Shown: positions 8,015-16,387 of the stretch, piece by piece | How positions within the stretch are numbered: the stretch's first letter is position 1 | Layout of the letters: every line of letters begins with the position of its first letter | Assembly: GCA_002455425.1 (NCBI GenBank) | Contig: DKKT01000033.1 | Location: forward strand, 23,855 to 71,973 | Reading direction: 5' to 3' | DNA: 48,119 bases | DNA from: Chthonomonas sp. UBA6659 | GTDB lineage: Bacteria; Armatimonadota; Fimbriimonadia; Fimbriimonadales; Fimbriimonadaceae | Made by a program: the position numbers and the translations under genes | The notes under the pieces: model-generated | Database searches by the model: none | The model's input: the letters and a program-made list of their open reading frames with translations, nothing else | What the model was told of the DNA's origin: nothing

Positions 8015-9052
8015 ATGGGCAAAACTGCACTCGTTACCGGTGTCACCGGCCAAGATGGCGCGTACCTCGCCAAGTTGCTCCTCGACAAGGGCTACGACAA
8101 GGTGCTCGGCGCCTGCCGGCGGAGCGCCTCCCTCAATACCTGGCGAATGCAGGAACTCGGGATCGTGGACGACATCGAAATCGTCTCCCTCGAACTGCTC
8201 GAACTCTCGAACATCGTCCGGGTCCTCGAGAAGTACCGACCCGATGAGGTCTACAATCTCGCCGCCCAGAGCTTCGTCGCGATGTCCTTCGAATTGCCGA
8301 TCTACACCGCCCAGGTCGACGGCATCGGAGTCGCCAACCTCCTCGAAGCGATTCGGCAAGTTCTGCCGGGAACGCGGTTCTACCAAGCGTCGACCTCCGA
8401 GATGTTCGGTAAGGTCCAGCAGATTCCCCAAAGCGAGGCGACACCGTTCTATCCCCGGAGCCCCTACGGCGTGGCCAAGTTGTTCGGGCACTGGCTTACG
8501 ATCAACTACCGCGAGTCCTTTGGGATCCATGCAAGCTCGGGCATCCTCTTCAACCACGAAAGCCCGTTGCGTGGGCTCGAATTCGTCACACGAAAGATCA
8601 CGGCCGCCCTCGCCGGTGTGAAGCATAGGCACCAAGAGGTGCTCGAACTCGGCAACATGGATGCCAAGCGGGACTGGGGATTTGCGGGAGATTACGTCGA
8701 AGGGATGTGGAGCATGCTCCAGCAGCCCTCGGGGGACGACTATGTTCTGGCAACCGGAGAAACGAACACGGTCCGCAGCTTCGTCGAGCACGCCGGAGTC
8801 GCCCTAGGCTTCGAGATCGCGTGGGAGGGAGAGGCCGAGAAGGAAATCGGGATCGATCGGAAGTCCGGGAAGACCATCGTCCGCGTGAACCCCGCCTTCT
8901 ATCGCCCCGCCGAAGTGGATCTCCTCATCGGCTCTCCCGACAAGGCGAAAGCCCAGATCGGATTTGTCCCGAGAACGTCGTTCGCCGAGCTCGTCACGAT
9001 GATGGCGGAGGCCGACGACCGTCGAGCCGCAGGGGGCGTCGTCCGAAACTAG
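8015..9052 (+). CDS. gmd: GDP-mannose 4,6-dehydratase
   Basis: A 345-residue short-chain dehydrogenase/reductase of the extended NDP-sugar class. It converts GDP-D-mannose to GDP-4-keto-6-deoxymannose, the precursor of GDP-fucose, GDP-rhamnose or GDP-perosamine for surface glycans. The NADP-binding TGVTGQDGAYL is at residues 8-18, the substrate loop STSEMFG precedes the catalytic SPYGVAK (YxxxK), and GILFNHESPLRG and DYVEGMW are characteristic of Gmd. The ATG at 8015 is chosen because it gives the exact family N-terminus (MGKTALVTGVTG); a TTG at 8006 is in frame. A strong terminator follows. No GDP-fucose synthase is adjacent. Confidence 0.95.
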   Translation: MGKTALVTGVTGQDGAYLAKLLLDKGYDKVLGACRRSASLNTWRMQELGIVDDIEIVSLELLELSNIVRVLEKYRPDEVYNLAAQSFVAMSFELPIYTAQVDGIGVANLLEAIRQVLPGTRFYQASTSEMFGKVQQIPQSEATPFYPRSPYGVAKLFGHWLTINYRESFGIHASSGILFNHESPLRGLEFVTRKITAALAGVKHRHQEVLELGNMDAKRDWGFAGDYVEGMWSMLQQPSGDDYVLATGETNTVRSFVEHAGVALGFEIAWEGEAEKEIGIDRKSGKTIVRVNPAFYRPAEVDLLIGSPDKAKAQIGFVPRTSFAELVTMMAEADDRRAAGGVVRN

Positions 9053-9076
9053 CCCACGGCCGAAGGCGTGAGGATA

Positions 9077-9110
9077 CGCCCCTCGGAATGAATACCGAGG
9101 GGCGTTTTTT
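9077..9110 (+). terminator. Intrinsic terminator of gmd
   Basis: A perfect 10-bp stem (CGCCCCTCGG / CCGAGGGGCG) with an 8-nt loop is followed by six T residues at 9105-9110. The T-tract orientation serves the plus strand. On the opposite strand there is no T-run, so it does not terminate glnA in the same way. Confidence 0.95.
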
Positions 9111-9114
9111 GGAG

Positions 9115-10524
9115 TTAGACGTCCGAATACAGGAAGAATTCGTACGGGTGCGGGCGGAGATCGATCGCGTCACACTCGTGCTCGAGCTTGTACGCGATGT
9201 AGGTGTCGATCAGGTCGGGGGTGAAGACGTCGCCCTTCAGGAGGAACGCGTGGTCCTCGCGCAGAGCGGCGAGCGTCTCCCGGAGCGATCCCGGCGTCTG
9301 GGGGATGTCGGCCTTCTCGGCCGGCGGGAGCTCGTAAAGGTCCTTGTCGATCGGCTTGCGCGGCTCGATCTTGTTCTGGATACCGTCCAGCGCCGCCATC
9401 AGCAGGGCCGAGAACGCGAGATATCCGTTGGCGGTGGGGTCTGGAGCGCGGAATTCGATACGCTTCGCCTTCGGCGATTTGTTGAACATCGGGATCCGAA
9501 CGCAGGCAGACCGGTTCCGCGCGGAGTAAATCAGGTTGATCGGAGCCTCATAGCCAGGGACCAAGCGGCGGTAGCTGTTCGTGCTCGGGGCACACAGGGC
9601 GAGGAGCGCCGGGGCATGAGCCAGGATTCCGCCGATCATGTAACGGGCCGTGTCGGAGAGTCCTGCGTAGCCCGCCTCATCGTACATGAGGGTTTCCCCG
9701 TTCTTCCAGAGCGAGATGTGGCAGTGCATCCCGCTTCCATTGTCACCGAACAACGGTTTGGGCATGAAGGTCGCGGCGAGCCCATATTCGGCGGCGACGT
9801 TCTTGACGACGTACTTGTACTTCTGGAGCTGGTCGCCCATCTTGCGCAAGGTGTCGAACCTCATATCGATCTCGCACTGGCCGGCCGCTCCGACTTCGTG
9901 GTGGTGGACTTCGATGTGCACGCCCATGTCGATGAGGCGGAGCATCATGTCGCTGCGAACGTCCTGAAGCTTGTCGGCGGGCGAGCACGGGAAGTACCCC
10001 CCCTTCGGACGGTGGGTATAGCCGATCGCGTTCTCGGCTCCGGAGTTCCAGTGCGCTTCCAGGCTGTCGATCTCGAAGTACGCACCTTGCGGCTGGGTCT
10101 CGTATCGAAGCTTGTCGAACAGGAAGAACTCGGCCTCCGGCCCGATGTAGCACGTGTCGGCGATCCCGGTCGACCGGAGATACTGCTCGGCTTTGTGGGC
10201 GACGTAGCGGGGATCACGGCTGTACCGCTCGCGAGTGATCGGATCTTCGATGTCGCAGATCACGACCGCCGTCTCGTACTCGGGGAACGGATCGAGAAAC
10301 ATGCTCGACGCGTCGGGGACGAGGAGCATGTCCGACTGGTCGATCGACTGGAATCCCCGGATACTCGACCCATCAAAGCCGATACCGTCTTCGAAGAGAT
10401 GGTCGGTGAAGTCGATGGCGGGGATCGTGAAGTGGTGCCACATCCCGAACAAGTCGGTAAAGCGGATGTCGATCAGCTTGACGTTGTTCTCGAGAACGTA
10501 ATGAATGGCTTCCTTTGGGCTCAT
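9115..10524 (-). CDS. glnA: Glutamine synthetase, type I
   Basis: A 469-residue GSI that makes glutamine from glutamate, ammonia and ATP as a dodecamer. It opens with SPKEAIHYVLENNVKLIDIRF and the FDGSSIRGFQ loop. Other family blocks include GPEAEFFLFD, HHHEVGAAGQCEID, the ATP-binding GDNGSGMHCHIS, RLVPGYEAPINL, and DLYELPPAEKADIPQTPGSL. The tyrosine of the last block corresponds to the adenylylation site of the GSI-beta class, and the length fits that class. The start at 10524 has a perfect GGAGGAGG 6 nt upstream, unlike most genes here. Its leader contains a terminator-like hairpin (10555-10586), so expression may be attenuated. It converges on gmd. Confidence 0.97.
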   Translation of the reverse strand: MSPKEAIHYVLENNVKLIDIRFTDLFGMWHHFTIPAIDFTDHLFEDGIGFDGSSIRGFQSIDQSDMLLVPDASSMFLDPFPEYETAVVICDIEDPITRERYSRDPRYVAHKAEQYLRSTGIADTCYIGPEAEFFLFDKLRYETQPQGAYFEIDSLEAHWNSGAENAIGYTHRPKGGYFPCSPADKLQDVRSDMMLRLIDMGVHIEVHHHEVGAAGQCEIDMRFDTLRKMGDQLQKYKYVVKNVAAEYGLAATFMPKPLFGDNGSGMHCHISLWKNGETLMYDEAGYAGLSDTARYMIGGILAHAPALLALCAPSTNSYRRLVPGYEAPINLIYSARNRSACVRIPMFNKSPKAKRIEFRAPDPTANGYLAFSALLMAALDGIQNKIEPRKPIDKDLYELPPAEKADIPQTPGSLRETLAALREDHAFLLKGDVFTPDLIDTYIAYKLEHECDAIDLRPHPYEFFLYSDV

Positions 10525-10554
10525 GCGGGTCCTCCTCCCAGGCTGGAACAAACA

Positions 10555-10586
10555 AGACGCCGCGAGGAGTCATCCCCGGGGCGTCT
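10555..10586 (-). terminator. Hairpin in the glnA leader, terminator or attenuator
   Basis: On the minus strand, AGACGCC pairs with GGCGTCT, and five further pairs continue inward around two mismatches. The stem is followed by TGTTTGTT. It lies between the putative glnA promoter and the glnA Shine-Dalgarno. It could end transcripts from the phosphoesterase gene or attenuate glnA. An 8-nt segment at 10608-10615 is complementary to the 3' arm and could form a competing antiterminator. Confidence 0.5.
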
Positions 10587-10623
10587 TTGCGGCTCGCCTC
10601 CGCCTCGTCGCGGCGACGCCCGG

Positions 10624-10653
10624 ATTATGCCGGATGTCCGGACGAGGCGGCAA
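10624..10653 (-). promoter_or_regulatory. Putative glnA promoter
   Basis: On the minus strand TTGCCG (10653-10648) is separated by 18 nt from CATAAT (10629-10624). Transcription would begin near 10617, giving a leader of about 93 nt before the glnA start. Confidence 0.45.
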
Positions 10654-10666
10654 GTGGTTTTGCGGG

Positions 10667-12187
10667 CTAGGGATCGATCCGGATCGCCTGGGTCGCGACC
10701 ACGACGTTGCCGAACATGTCCCGGCTCCGCACATGGATCGGCTGGACGCCTCGCAGATCGGTCGCCGGAAGCAGGCCGCGCCAGATGTGAGGCGAATCGA
10801 TCGCACCCGGCAACGGTCGATACGGGCGCTGAAGCTGGGCTGCCTCGGTGACCATCTTGACGTAGGCCGGGTCCTTCATCGGGACGCGGCGCATCGGCGT
10901 CCACTTCCCTTCCGCGCCAAGCCGGAACTCCGTCGAGCTCTTTTCAGAACCGGCGAACACGTTGACCAGAATTTCCGTGCCCTTCAGGTCGCCCGCCTTC
11001 ACGACGTCGGGGGCGAAGATGTTCATCTGATAGTCGGGAGCCCGTCCCGTCGCACGATACGCGATGGTGTAGGTGTTGCCGTCGAAGGTGAAGACCGAAT
11101 GCCCCCGAGGGGCTCCGTCCCGCATCGTCGAGTGCGGCACGCCGAATTCATCCGGCCGTCCCGTCCACCAACTCCCACACGTGGTGACGTTGACCACATG
11201 GTGATGAGGCTTCTCGCGCGTGAAACCATCGTCCTTGCCAAGGAACCGGTGTTCCTGGAAGTGTGTGTGTGCGGCGACACTCAGGCTGTAGGGTCGCTGG
11301 GACAGAAGCCCGAGGATCTCCCGCTTCTCCTCGACCTCGTTGAGCGGGATATGCATCATGAGGACGACAAGCCGATCCGGCGGCACGAACTCAAGATCCT
11401 TCTTGAGCCAAGCCAACTGCTTGGGTCCGATCGACGCCTTGTACCGTCGGTCGGCAGGCATCCACCACACGTCGTCGAGGACGACGAAGTGGACTTTCCC
11501 GTAGTCGAACGAGTAGTACGAGGGCCCGTAGAACCGCTCGAAGGTGTCGTCCGACTGGTCGTCGTGGGGGGCGTCGAAGTCGATATCGTGGTTTCCGAGG
11601 ACGTTGTACCAAGGAATGCCGATCAGGGCAATCGCCTCGTTGTGCTGCTGGAAGATGCTCAGGTCGTCGAACAGGATGTCGCCGAGGGTGACCCCGAACT
11701 TGGCGTCTTCCTTGTCGATCCGCGTGATCAGCGTGTCGGTCAGGTATTTGAGTTCGCGGAGGTCCCGACTCTGGGTATCGCCGAAGAAGAGCGCTTTGAA
11801 CCGGTCCGGTTCGCGATTGCGACGGAGAGCGAAGTCGATGCTCGCAGGCAGGGGCCCGGTCGGTGCGACTCCCCCGAACTTGAGCTTGGGCGATCCGTTC
11901 GGTTTGTGCACATAGTAGAACTTCGGAAGCTGCTGCTTGTCGACCGGCGTAATCCAGCCACGGGGCTTGATGACGAAGAAGATCATTTCGTCGGAGCTCG
12001 GCAGTTTCCACACGCCCTGGCTATCGGTCCGCACGAAGTCGACACCGTTGCTGACGAGTACGGCTCCGAGCCCGCGTTCTCCTCGGTCGCGGACGCCGTT
12101 GCCGTTCGCATCGTCGTACACGACACCCCTTGCCTCACCCTGAACGGCGCCGAGCGCCACCAATCCACCCACGATCCACGCGACCAT
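10667..12187 (-). CDS. Secreted calcineurin-like metallophosphoesterase with N- and C-terminal accessory domains
   Basis: A 506-residue exported protein. A short signal peptide (MVAWIVGGLVALGAVQG) precedes an SD-repeat/MetallophosN-like beta domain at about 19-115 (GVVYDDANGNGVRDRGERGL, TDSQGVWKLP). The metallophosphatase core at about 130-340 has the metal ligands in LFFGDTQ, GDILFDD, GNHDIDF, VLMMHIP and AAHTH. The C-terminal beta domain ends in IHVRSRDMFGN, like MetallophosC. Such three-domain phosphoesterases are widespread in Bacteroidetes and Armatimonadota and hydrolyse extracellular phosphoesters; the substrate is unknown. The first core motif is GDTQ rather than GDxH, as is usual for this subgroup. 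A TAACGT box sits 7 nt before the ATG, with no Shine-Dalgarno. Confidence 0.88.
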   Translation of the reverse strand: MVAWIVGGLVALGAVQGEARGVVYDDANGNGVRDRGERGLGAVLVSNGVDFVRTDSQGVWKLPSSDEMIFFVIKPRGWITPVDKQQLPKFYYVHKPNGSPKLKFGGVAPTGPLPASIDFALRRNREPDRFKALFFGDTQSRDLRELKYLTDTLITRIDKEDAKFGVTLGDILFDDLSIFQQHNEAIALIGIPWYNVLGNHDIDFDAPHDDQSDDTFERFYGPSYYSFDYGKVHFVVLDDVWWMPADRRYKASIGPKQLAWLKKDLEFVPPDRLVVLMMHIPLNEVEEKREILGLLSQRPYSLSVAAHTHFQEHRFLGKDDGFTREKPHHHVVNVTTCGSWWTGRPDEFGVPHSTMRDGAPRGHSVFTFDGNTYTIAYRATGRAPDYQMNIFAPDVVKAGDLKGTEILVNVFAGSEKSSTEFRLGAEGKWTPMRRVPMKDPAYVKMVTEAAQLQRPYRPLPGAIDSPHIWRGLLPATDLRGVQPIHVRSRDMFGNVVVATQAIRIDP

Positions 12188-12194
12188 GGATCCG

Positions 12195-12200
12195 ACGTTA
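12195..12200 (-). promoter_or_regulatory. -10 element close to the phosphoesterase start
   Basis: Minus-strand TAACGT (TANNNT) lies 7 nt upstream of the ATG at 12187. This is the leaderless spacing seen for several genes here. Confidence 0.45.
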
Positions 12201-12318
12201 CCCCGCGGATCGTGAACGACTCGTTAAGCGGCCGTGAGACTCTGGACACCTCCGAAGTCCGCTGACGCCAGGATCGCATCGCACCGGACGGCGACGCGCG
12301 CACAGGGTCCGACAGACC

Positions 12319-12840
12319 CTAGTAGGAGATCAGCGCGCAGAGGGGGTAACCGAGCAGATTCTCGCGCCCGCGTAGGAACTCGAGCTCGACGACAAACCCG
12401 AACCCGCAAACCTTGCCACCCAGGCGCTCGACCAGACGCGCCGCCGCCGCCGCCGTGCCCCCGGTCGCAAGAAGATCGTCGACGATGTAAGTACGCTGGC
12501 CGGGATCGATCGCGTCGGTGTGCATCTCGACCGTGTTCGTCCCGTATTCGAGGGCGTATTCCTCCGAGATCCGGCTGTAGGGCAGCTTGCCGAGCTTGCG
12601 GGCCATCGCGAACGGGACGCCAAGCGCCATCGCAACCGGGACGCCGAAGATGAAACCTCGACTCTCGATCCCTACGACGACGTCGGCCTCACGATCCCGT
12701 GCGTCGGCCACGAGGAGATCGATCACCTCGACCGTCGCCGCCGGACTTTGAAGGAGCGGCGTGATGTCCTTGAACATGATCCCAGGCTTGGGGAAGTCGG
12801 GCACGTCGCGGATAAGGGGTTCGGCAATGAGGCGCGGCAT
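12319..12840 (-). CDS. apt: Adenine phosphoribosyltransferase
   Basis: A 173-residue type I phosphoribosyltransferase that salvages adenine to AMP using PRPP. The N-terminal IRDVPDFPKPGIMFKDITPLL is the Apt signature, followed by GIESRGFIFG. The PRPP loop is TYIVDDLLATGGTAAAA at about 120-136. Length is typical and the start MPRLIAEPLIRDVPDFPKPG is canonical. The ATG at 12840 has TATAAC 7 nt upstream and no Shine-Dalgarno. The gene is divergent from sdhA with only 92 bp between starts. A short hairpin (12304-12320) overlaps its stop codon but has no T-run. Confidence 0.96.
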   Translation of the reverse strand: MPRLIAEPLIRDVPDFPKPGIMFKDITPLLQSPAATVEVIDLLVADARDREADVVVGIESRGFIFGVPVAMALGVPFAMARKLGKLPYSRISEEYALEYGTNTVEMHTDAIDPGQRTYIVDDLLATGGTAAAAARLVERLGGKVCGFGFVVELEFLRGRENLLGYPLCALISY

Positions 12841-12847
12841 CGTCTGG

Positions 12848-12853
12848 GTTATA
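12848..12853 (-). promoter_or_regulatory. -10 element close to the apt start
   Basis: Minus-strand TATAAC is 7 nt upstream of the apt ATG. It is a near-consensus -10 hexamer with no space for a ribosome-binding leader. Confidence 0.45.
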
Positions 12854-12888
12854 CCAAGTCCGTCGGGCCGCCGGATCAGTGCGGCGGC

Positions 12889-12894
12889 TATACT
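12889..12894 (+). promoter_or_regulatory. -10 element upstream of sdhA
   Basis: TATACT ends 8 nt before an in-frame ATG at 12903 and 38 nt before the homology-favoured start at 12933. Transcription would begin close to 12901-12903. Confidence 0.5.
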
Positions 12895-12932
12895 CGGATT
12901 CGATGCGGGCCGCGACCCGCGAGCCAAGAACA

Positions 12933-14837
12933 ATGCCCAAGCAGCGAACGGTGATTGTCGTCGGTGGTGGCCTGGCGGGCCTCATGACCACCCTGAAGTT
13001 GGCCGAAGCCGGGGTGAAGGTGCTTCTCTTCAGCCTCGTCCCGGTCAAGCGCAGCCACAGTGTGTGCGCACAAGGCGGGATCAATGGTGCCGTCAACCTA
13101 CGCGGCGAAGGCGACTCGCCGTATCTGCACTTCGAAGACACGATTACCGGCGGCGACTTCCTGAATCACCAACCCCCGGTCATGCGGATGGCGGAACGCG
13201 CACCCGCGATCATCTACCTTCTCGACCGGATGGGGGTTCCGTTCAACCGCACGTCCGAAGGTCTCCTCGCGTTCCGCCGGTTTGGGGGCACCCTCAAGCA
13301 CCGAACGGCGCACGCCGGAGCCACGACGGGGCAGCAACTTCTTTACGCGCTCGATGAGCAGGTTCGCCGTTTCGAGAGCGGTGGGCGCGTGCAGAAATTC
13401 GAGAACCATGACTTCCTCGGCGTCGTCAAGGACGCAGAGGGAAGATGTCGGGGTGTGATCGCCCAAGACCTCCGGACGATGTCCGTCGACGCCCATGGTG
13501 CGGACGCGGTCGTGATCGCTTCCGGTGGCTGCGGGCTGATCTTCGGGCGCAGCACGAATTCGATCATCAACACTGGCTCGCCGGTCAGCATCTGCTATCA
13601 GCAGGGGGCGGTTTACGGCAATCCCGAGATGGTCCAGATTCACCCCACCGCAATCCCGGGCGAAGATAAGTGCCGCCTGATCAGCGAGTCGGTTCGGGGT
13701 GAGGGCGGACGCGTATGGACCCCTCGAGACCCGTTCGACAAGCGACACCCGCTGGAGATCCCGGACAAGGACCGTTGGTACTTCTGTGAGGAACTCGATC
13801 CGGTCTACGGCAACCTCCTCTCGCGCGACCTCGTGAGTTTCGCGATTTACTGCGTCTGTCGGATGGGCAAGGGGATCGAGGGGCAGGAGCAGGTCTATCT
13901 CGACATCACCCAGCTCCACAACAGCAGAGGTGGTCCCTACACCCGCGATCAGATCAACGACAAGCTCGAAGGCGTGCTCGAGATCTACGAGAAGTTCATG
14001 CGCGTGGACCCGATCGACAACCCGATGAAGATCTACCCTGCGGTCCACTACTCGATGGGCGGCCTTTGGGTCGACTACGAGAAGGGCCACGAGGGCGCTC
14101 TGGATCTCGACAGTCCGCGCAATCAGATGTGCTCGATCCCCGGTCTGTATGCGGCAGGGGAGTGCGACTATCAATACCACGGTGCCAATCGACTCGGCGC
14201 CAACGCGCTCTTGAGTTGCCTTACCGGCGGCGAGTTGACCGCCCAAGGGGTTTCGGCGTATCTGAAGCATCTCGACGTGGATGTCGAGAGTCTGCCGAGC
14301 AATGTGCTGGAGGACGCTCGCAAGGAGCGCGCGGCGGAATACGAAAACCTGCGCCGCGCGAACGGCACCGAGAACCCCTACCGGCTGCACAGCGATCTCG
14401 CCGACGTGATGTGGAACAAGTGCGGGATTTGGCGGACTCAGGCGGACCTCGAGAGAGCGCGGTCCGATCTCGATGATCTCGCCGCCCGTGCCGGACAGTG
14501 CAATCTCCTCGACGATTCGGCGTGGTCGAATCAGGCGGTTCCGTTCACGCGCGCCCTCGTCCACATGATCGAGCAATCGAAGGCGATCGTGGCCGGGGCG
14601 ATCGCACGCAACGAATCCCGGGGCGCCCACTTCAAAATGGACACGCCTCATCGCGACGACGAAAACTGGCTGGTGACCACGAAAGCCACATGGTCTCCGG
14701 ACGGCGTGTCCCTCGATTTCACAGAAAAGATCGACTGTTCGTATATCGCGCCCCGCGCTCGCAAGTACCGGATCAACCAGAACAAGATCGTCGAGGAGAT
14801 CATGGGCAAAGACGCGGTCGCCGGCGTCTCCGGCTAG
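12933..14837 (+). CDS. sdhA: Succinate dehydrogenase / fumarate reductase flavoprotein subunit
   Basis: A 634-residue flavoprotein closely resembling the Bacillus subtilis type SdhA, which oxidises succinate to fumarate with covalently bound FAD. The dinucleotide fold VIVVGGGLAGL is at 7-17. VPVKRSHSVCAQGGINGA contains the FAD-linking histidine at residue 42. RTAHAGATTGQQLLYALDEQ and the active-site RLGANALLSCLTGGE are conserved, and the C-terminus carries the Bacillus-type helical tail. The start at 12933 aligns with Bacillus SdhA. An in-frame ATG at 12903 would add ten residues and sits at leaderless distance from a TATACT box. The iron-sulfur (sdhB) and membrane (sdhC) genes are not adjacent: the next gene is an esterase. 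Confidence 0.95.
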   Translation: MPKQRTVIVVGGGLAGLMTTLKLAEAGVKVLLFSLVPVKRSHSVCAQGGINGAVNLRGEGDSPYLHFEDTITGGDFLNHQPPVMRMAERAPAIIYLLDRMGVPFNRTSEGLLAFRRFGGTLKHRTAHAGATTGQQLLYALDEQVRRFESGGRVQKFENHDFLGVVKDAEGRCRGVIAQDLRTMSVDAHGADAVVIASGGCGLIFGRSTNSIINTGSPVSICYQQGAVYGNPEMVQIHPTAIPGEDKCRLISESVRGEGGRVWTPRDPFDKRHPLEIPDKDRWYFCEELDPVYGNLLSRDLVSFAIYCVCRMGKGIEGQEQVYLDITQLHNSRGGPYTRDQINDKLEGVLEIYEKFMRVDPIDNPMKIYPAVHYSMGGLWVDYEKGHEGALDLDSPRNQMCSIPGLYAAGECDYQYHGANRLGANALLSCLTGGELTAQGVSAYLKHLDVDVESLPSNVLEDARKERAAEYENLRRANGTENPYRLHSDLADVMWNKCGIWRTQADLERARSDLDDLAARAGQCNLLDDSAWSNQAVPFTRALVHMIEQSKAIVAGAIARNESRGAHFKMDTPHRDDENWLVTTKATWSPDGVSLDFTEKIDCSYIAPRARKYRINQNKIVEEIMGKDAVAGVSG

Positions 14838-14878
14838 ATCCCGGCAGGACTCGTGGCGTCCAAGGCGAACCGTAGGAC

Positions 14879-16387
14879 ATGCGTCGCCTCTTTTGTCTCG
14901 TGCTCACCTGCGCCGCCGTTTCGGCCCATGCCGATCTCCGCCTCGCTTCTCCGTTCACGGACCATATGGTCCTCCAGCGCGACGCCCAAGTGCCGATCTG
15001 GGGCTGGTCGAGTCCCGGCGCCTCGATCCTAGTGACCTCCGGCTGGGGCGGCTGGGCCCAGACTCAAGCCGGGCTCGACGGTAAGTGGATGCTGAAGCTG
15101 CCGACCCGACCCGCCGGCGGTCCGTATCACATCGACATACAGACCTCCAGTGGCGAGAAGCACACGGTGAAGGACGTCCTTCTCGGCGAAGTGTGGCTTT
15201 GTTCGGGCCAGTCGAATATGGATATGGGAGTGCGGAAGGGCTATGCGCCACCTCTCCGAAACGAGGAACGCGAAATCGAGCTGGCTAACTACCCCCGGAT
15301 GCGGTTCTTCAAAGTACCCGTCCGATTCTCGGACACCCCCCAGGCCACCTGTGACGCCCGTTGGGAGGTCGTGACACCCCAGAGCATTGGTCCGGCGTCG
15401 GCAACCGGTTACTTCTTCGGGCGCGACCTCTACCGTGCGCTCGGGGTTCCCATCGGGCTGATCATGACGACGGTCGGAGGCACCGAGGCCGAACTTTGGA
15501 CGAGCGTACCGGGCATGAAGAAGGTCCCCGGGTTCGACCGCGCGATCGCAGCAAACAACCAAGCGATCCAAGGGCACCGGCGAGCCGTGCGGATTGCCGA
15601 ACGCCGCCGAATGCTCGCCCTCGATCCGAAGTCCGTACCGGATCCCCAGCCCAGCTACAAGCGGGCTCCCGGCTGGCTCTGGAACGGACAGGTCGCGCCG
15701 CTCGTCCCCTACGCCATCAAGGGCGTCATCTGGTACCAGGGCGAGTCGAACGTCGCCCGAGCCGCCGAGTACATGCGGGTCTTCCCGAACATGATTCACG
15801 ACTGGCGGGCGGCCTGGGACCAGGGAGACTTCCCGTTCTACTTCGTTCAGATCGCCCCGTGGACCGGCTATGGCAACGGAACCGCAGCGGCCGAACTGCG
15901 GGAAGCTCAAGACTGGTCGATGAAGTCGGTACGCAAGACGGGCATGATCGTCACGACCGACATCACGGACGACTTCGGCGATATCCACCCGATCAACAAG
16001 CAAGACGTCGGTAAGCGGCTTGCGCTCTGGGCACTGGCCCTCAACTATGGCAAGCGGATCGAATACTCGGGACCGCTCTACGCCGGGATGACGACCGAAG
16101 GGGCCAAGGCACGGCTCACGTTCATCCACGGCTTCGGGTTGATGATCAAAGGCGCCCAAGCAGAGGGCTTCACGATCGCCGGCGAGGATCGGCAATTCGT
16201 CCCGGCAAAGGCCAAAGTCGACGGAGACACGATCGTCGTATGGTCGGATAAGGTCCCCCACCCGATCGCCGTGCGATTCGGATATGGAAGCGCGGTCCGG
16301 ACCAACCTCTTCAACCATGCGGGCTTACCGGCCGCACCGTTCCGCACCGACCGCTGGCCGATGACGACGGCAGGGCGCGCTTGGTAG
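14879..16387 (+). CDS. Secreted sialate O-acetylesterase-like SGNH hydrolase
   Basis: A 502-residue exported esterase. Residues 1-18 are a signal peptide (MRRLFCLVLTCAAVSAHA). A beta-sandwich at about 19-100 (LASPFTDHMVLQRDAQVPIWGW) is the typical front of the 9-O-acetylsialate esterase (SasA/DUF303) family. The SGNH core begins VWLCSGQSNMDMGV with nucleophile Ser112 and continues with GLIMTTVGGTEAELWTS (block II Gly) and GVIWYQGESNV (block III Asn region). DDFGDIHPINKQDVGKRLAL holds the catalytic Asp-x-x-His (block V). It removes acetyl groups from sialic acids or plant-type acetylated glycans. Its stop directly abuts the stop of the convergent FAD gene. Confidence 0.88.
   Translation: MRRLFCLVLTCAAVSAHADLRLASPFTDHMVLQRDAQVPIWGWSSPGASILVTSGWGGWAQTQAGLDGKWMLKLPTRPAGGPYHIDIQTSSGEKHTVKDVLLGEVWLCSGQSNMDMGVRKGYAPPLRNEEREIELANYPRMRFFKVPVRFSDTPQATCDARWEVVTPQSIGPASATGYFFGRDLYRALGVPIGLIMTTVGGTEAELWTSVPGMKKVPGFDRAIAANNQAIQGHRRAVRIAERRRMLALDPKSVPDPQPSYKRAPGWLWNGQVAPLVPYAIKGVIWYQGESNVARAAEYMRVFPNMIHDWRAAWDQGDFPFYFVQIAPWTGYGNGTAAAELREAQDWSMKSVRKTGMIVTTDITDDFGDIHPINKQDVGKRLALWALALNYGKRIEYSGPLYAGMTTEGAKARLTFIHGFGLMIKGAQAEGFTIAGEDRQFVPAKAKVDGDTIVVWSDKVPHPIAVRFGYGSAVRTNLFNHAGLPAAPFRTDRWPMTTAGRAW

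Noticed and set aside
12304..12320. Hairpin AGGGTC/GACCCT as an intrinsic terminator of apt.
   Set aside because: The stem is only 6 bp, overlaps the stop codon and is followed by GC-rich sequence without a T-run.
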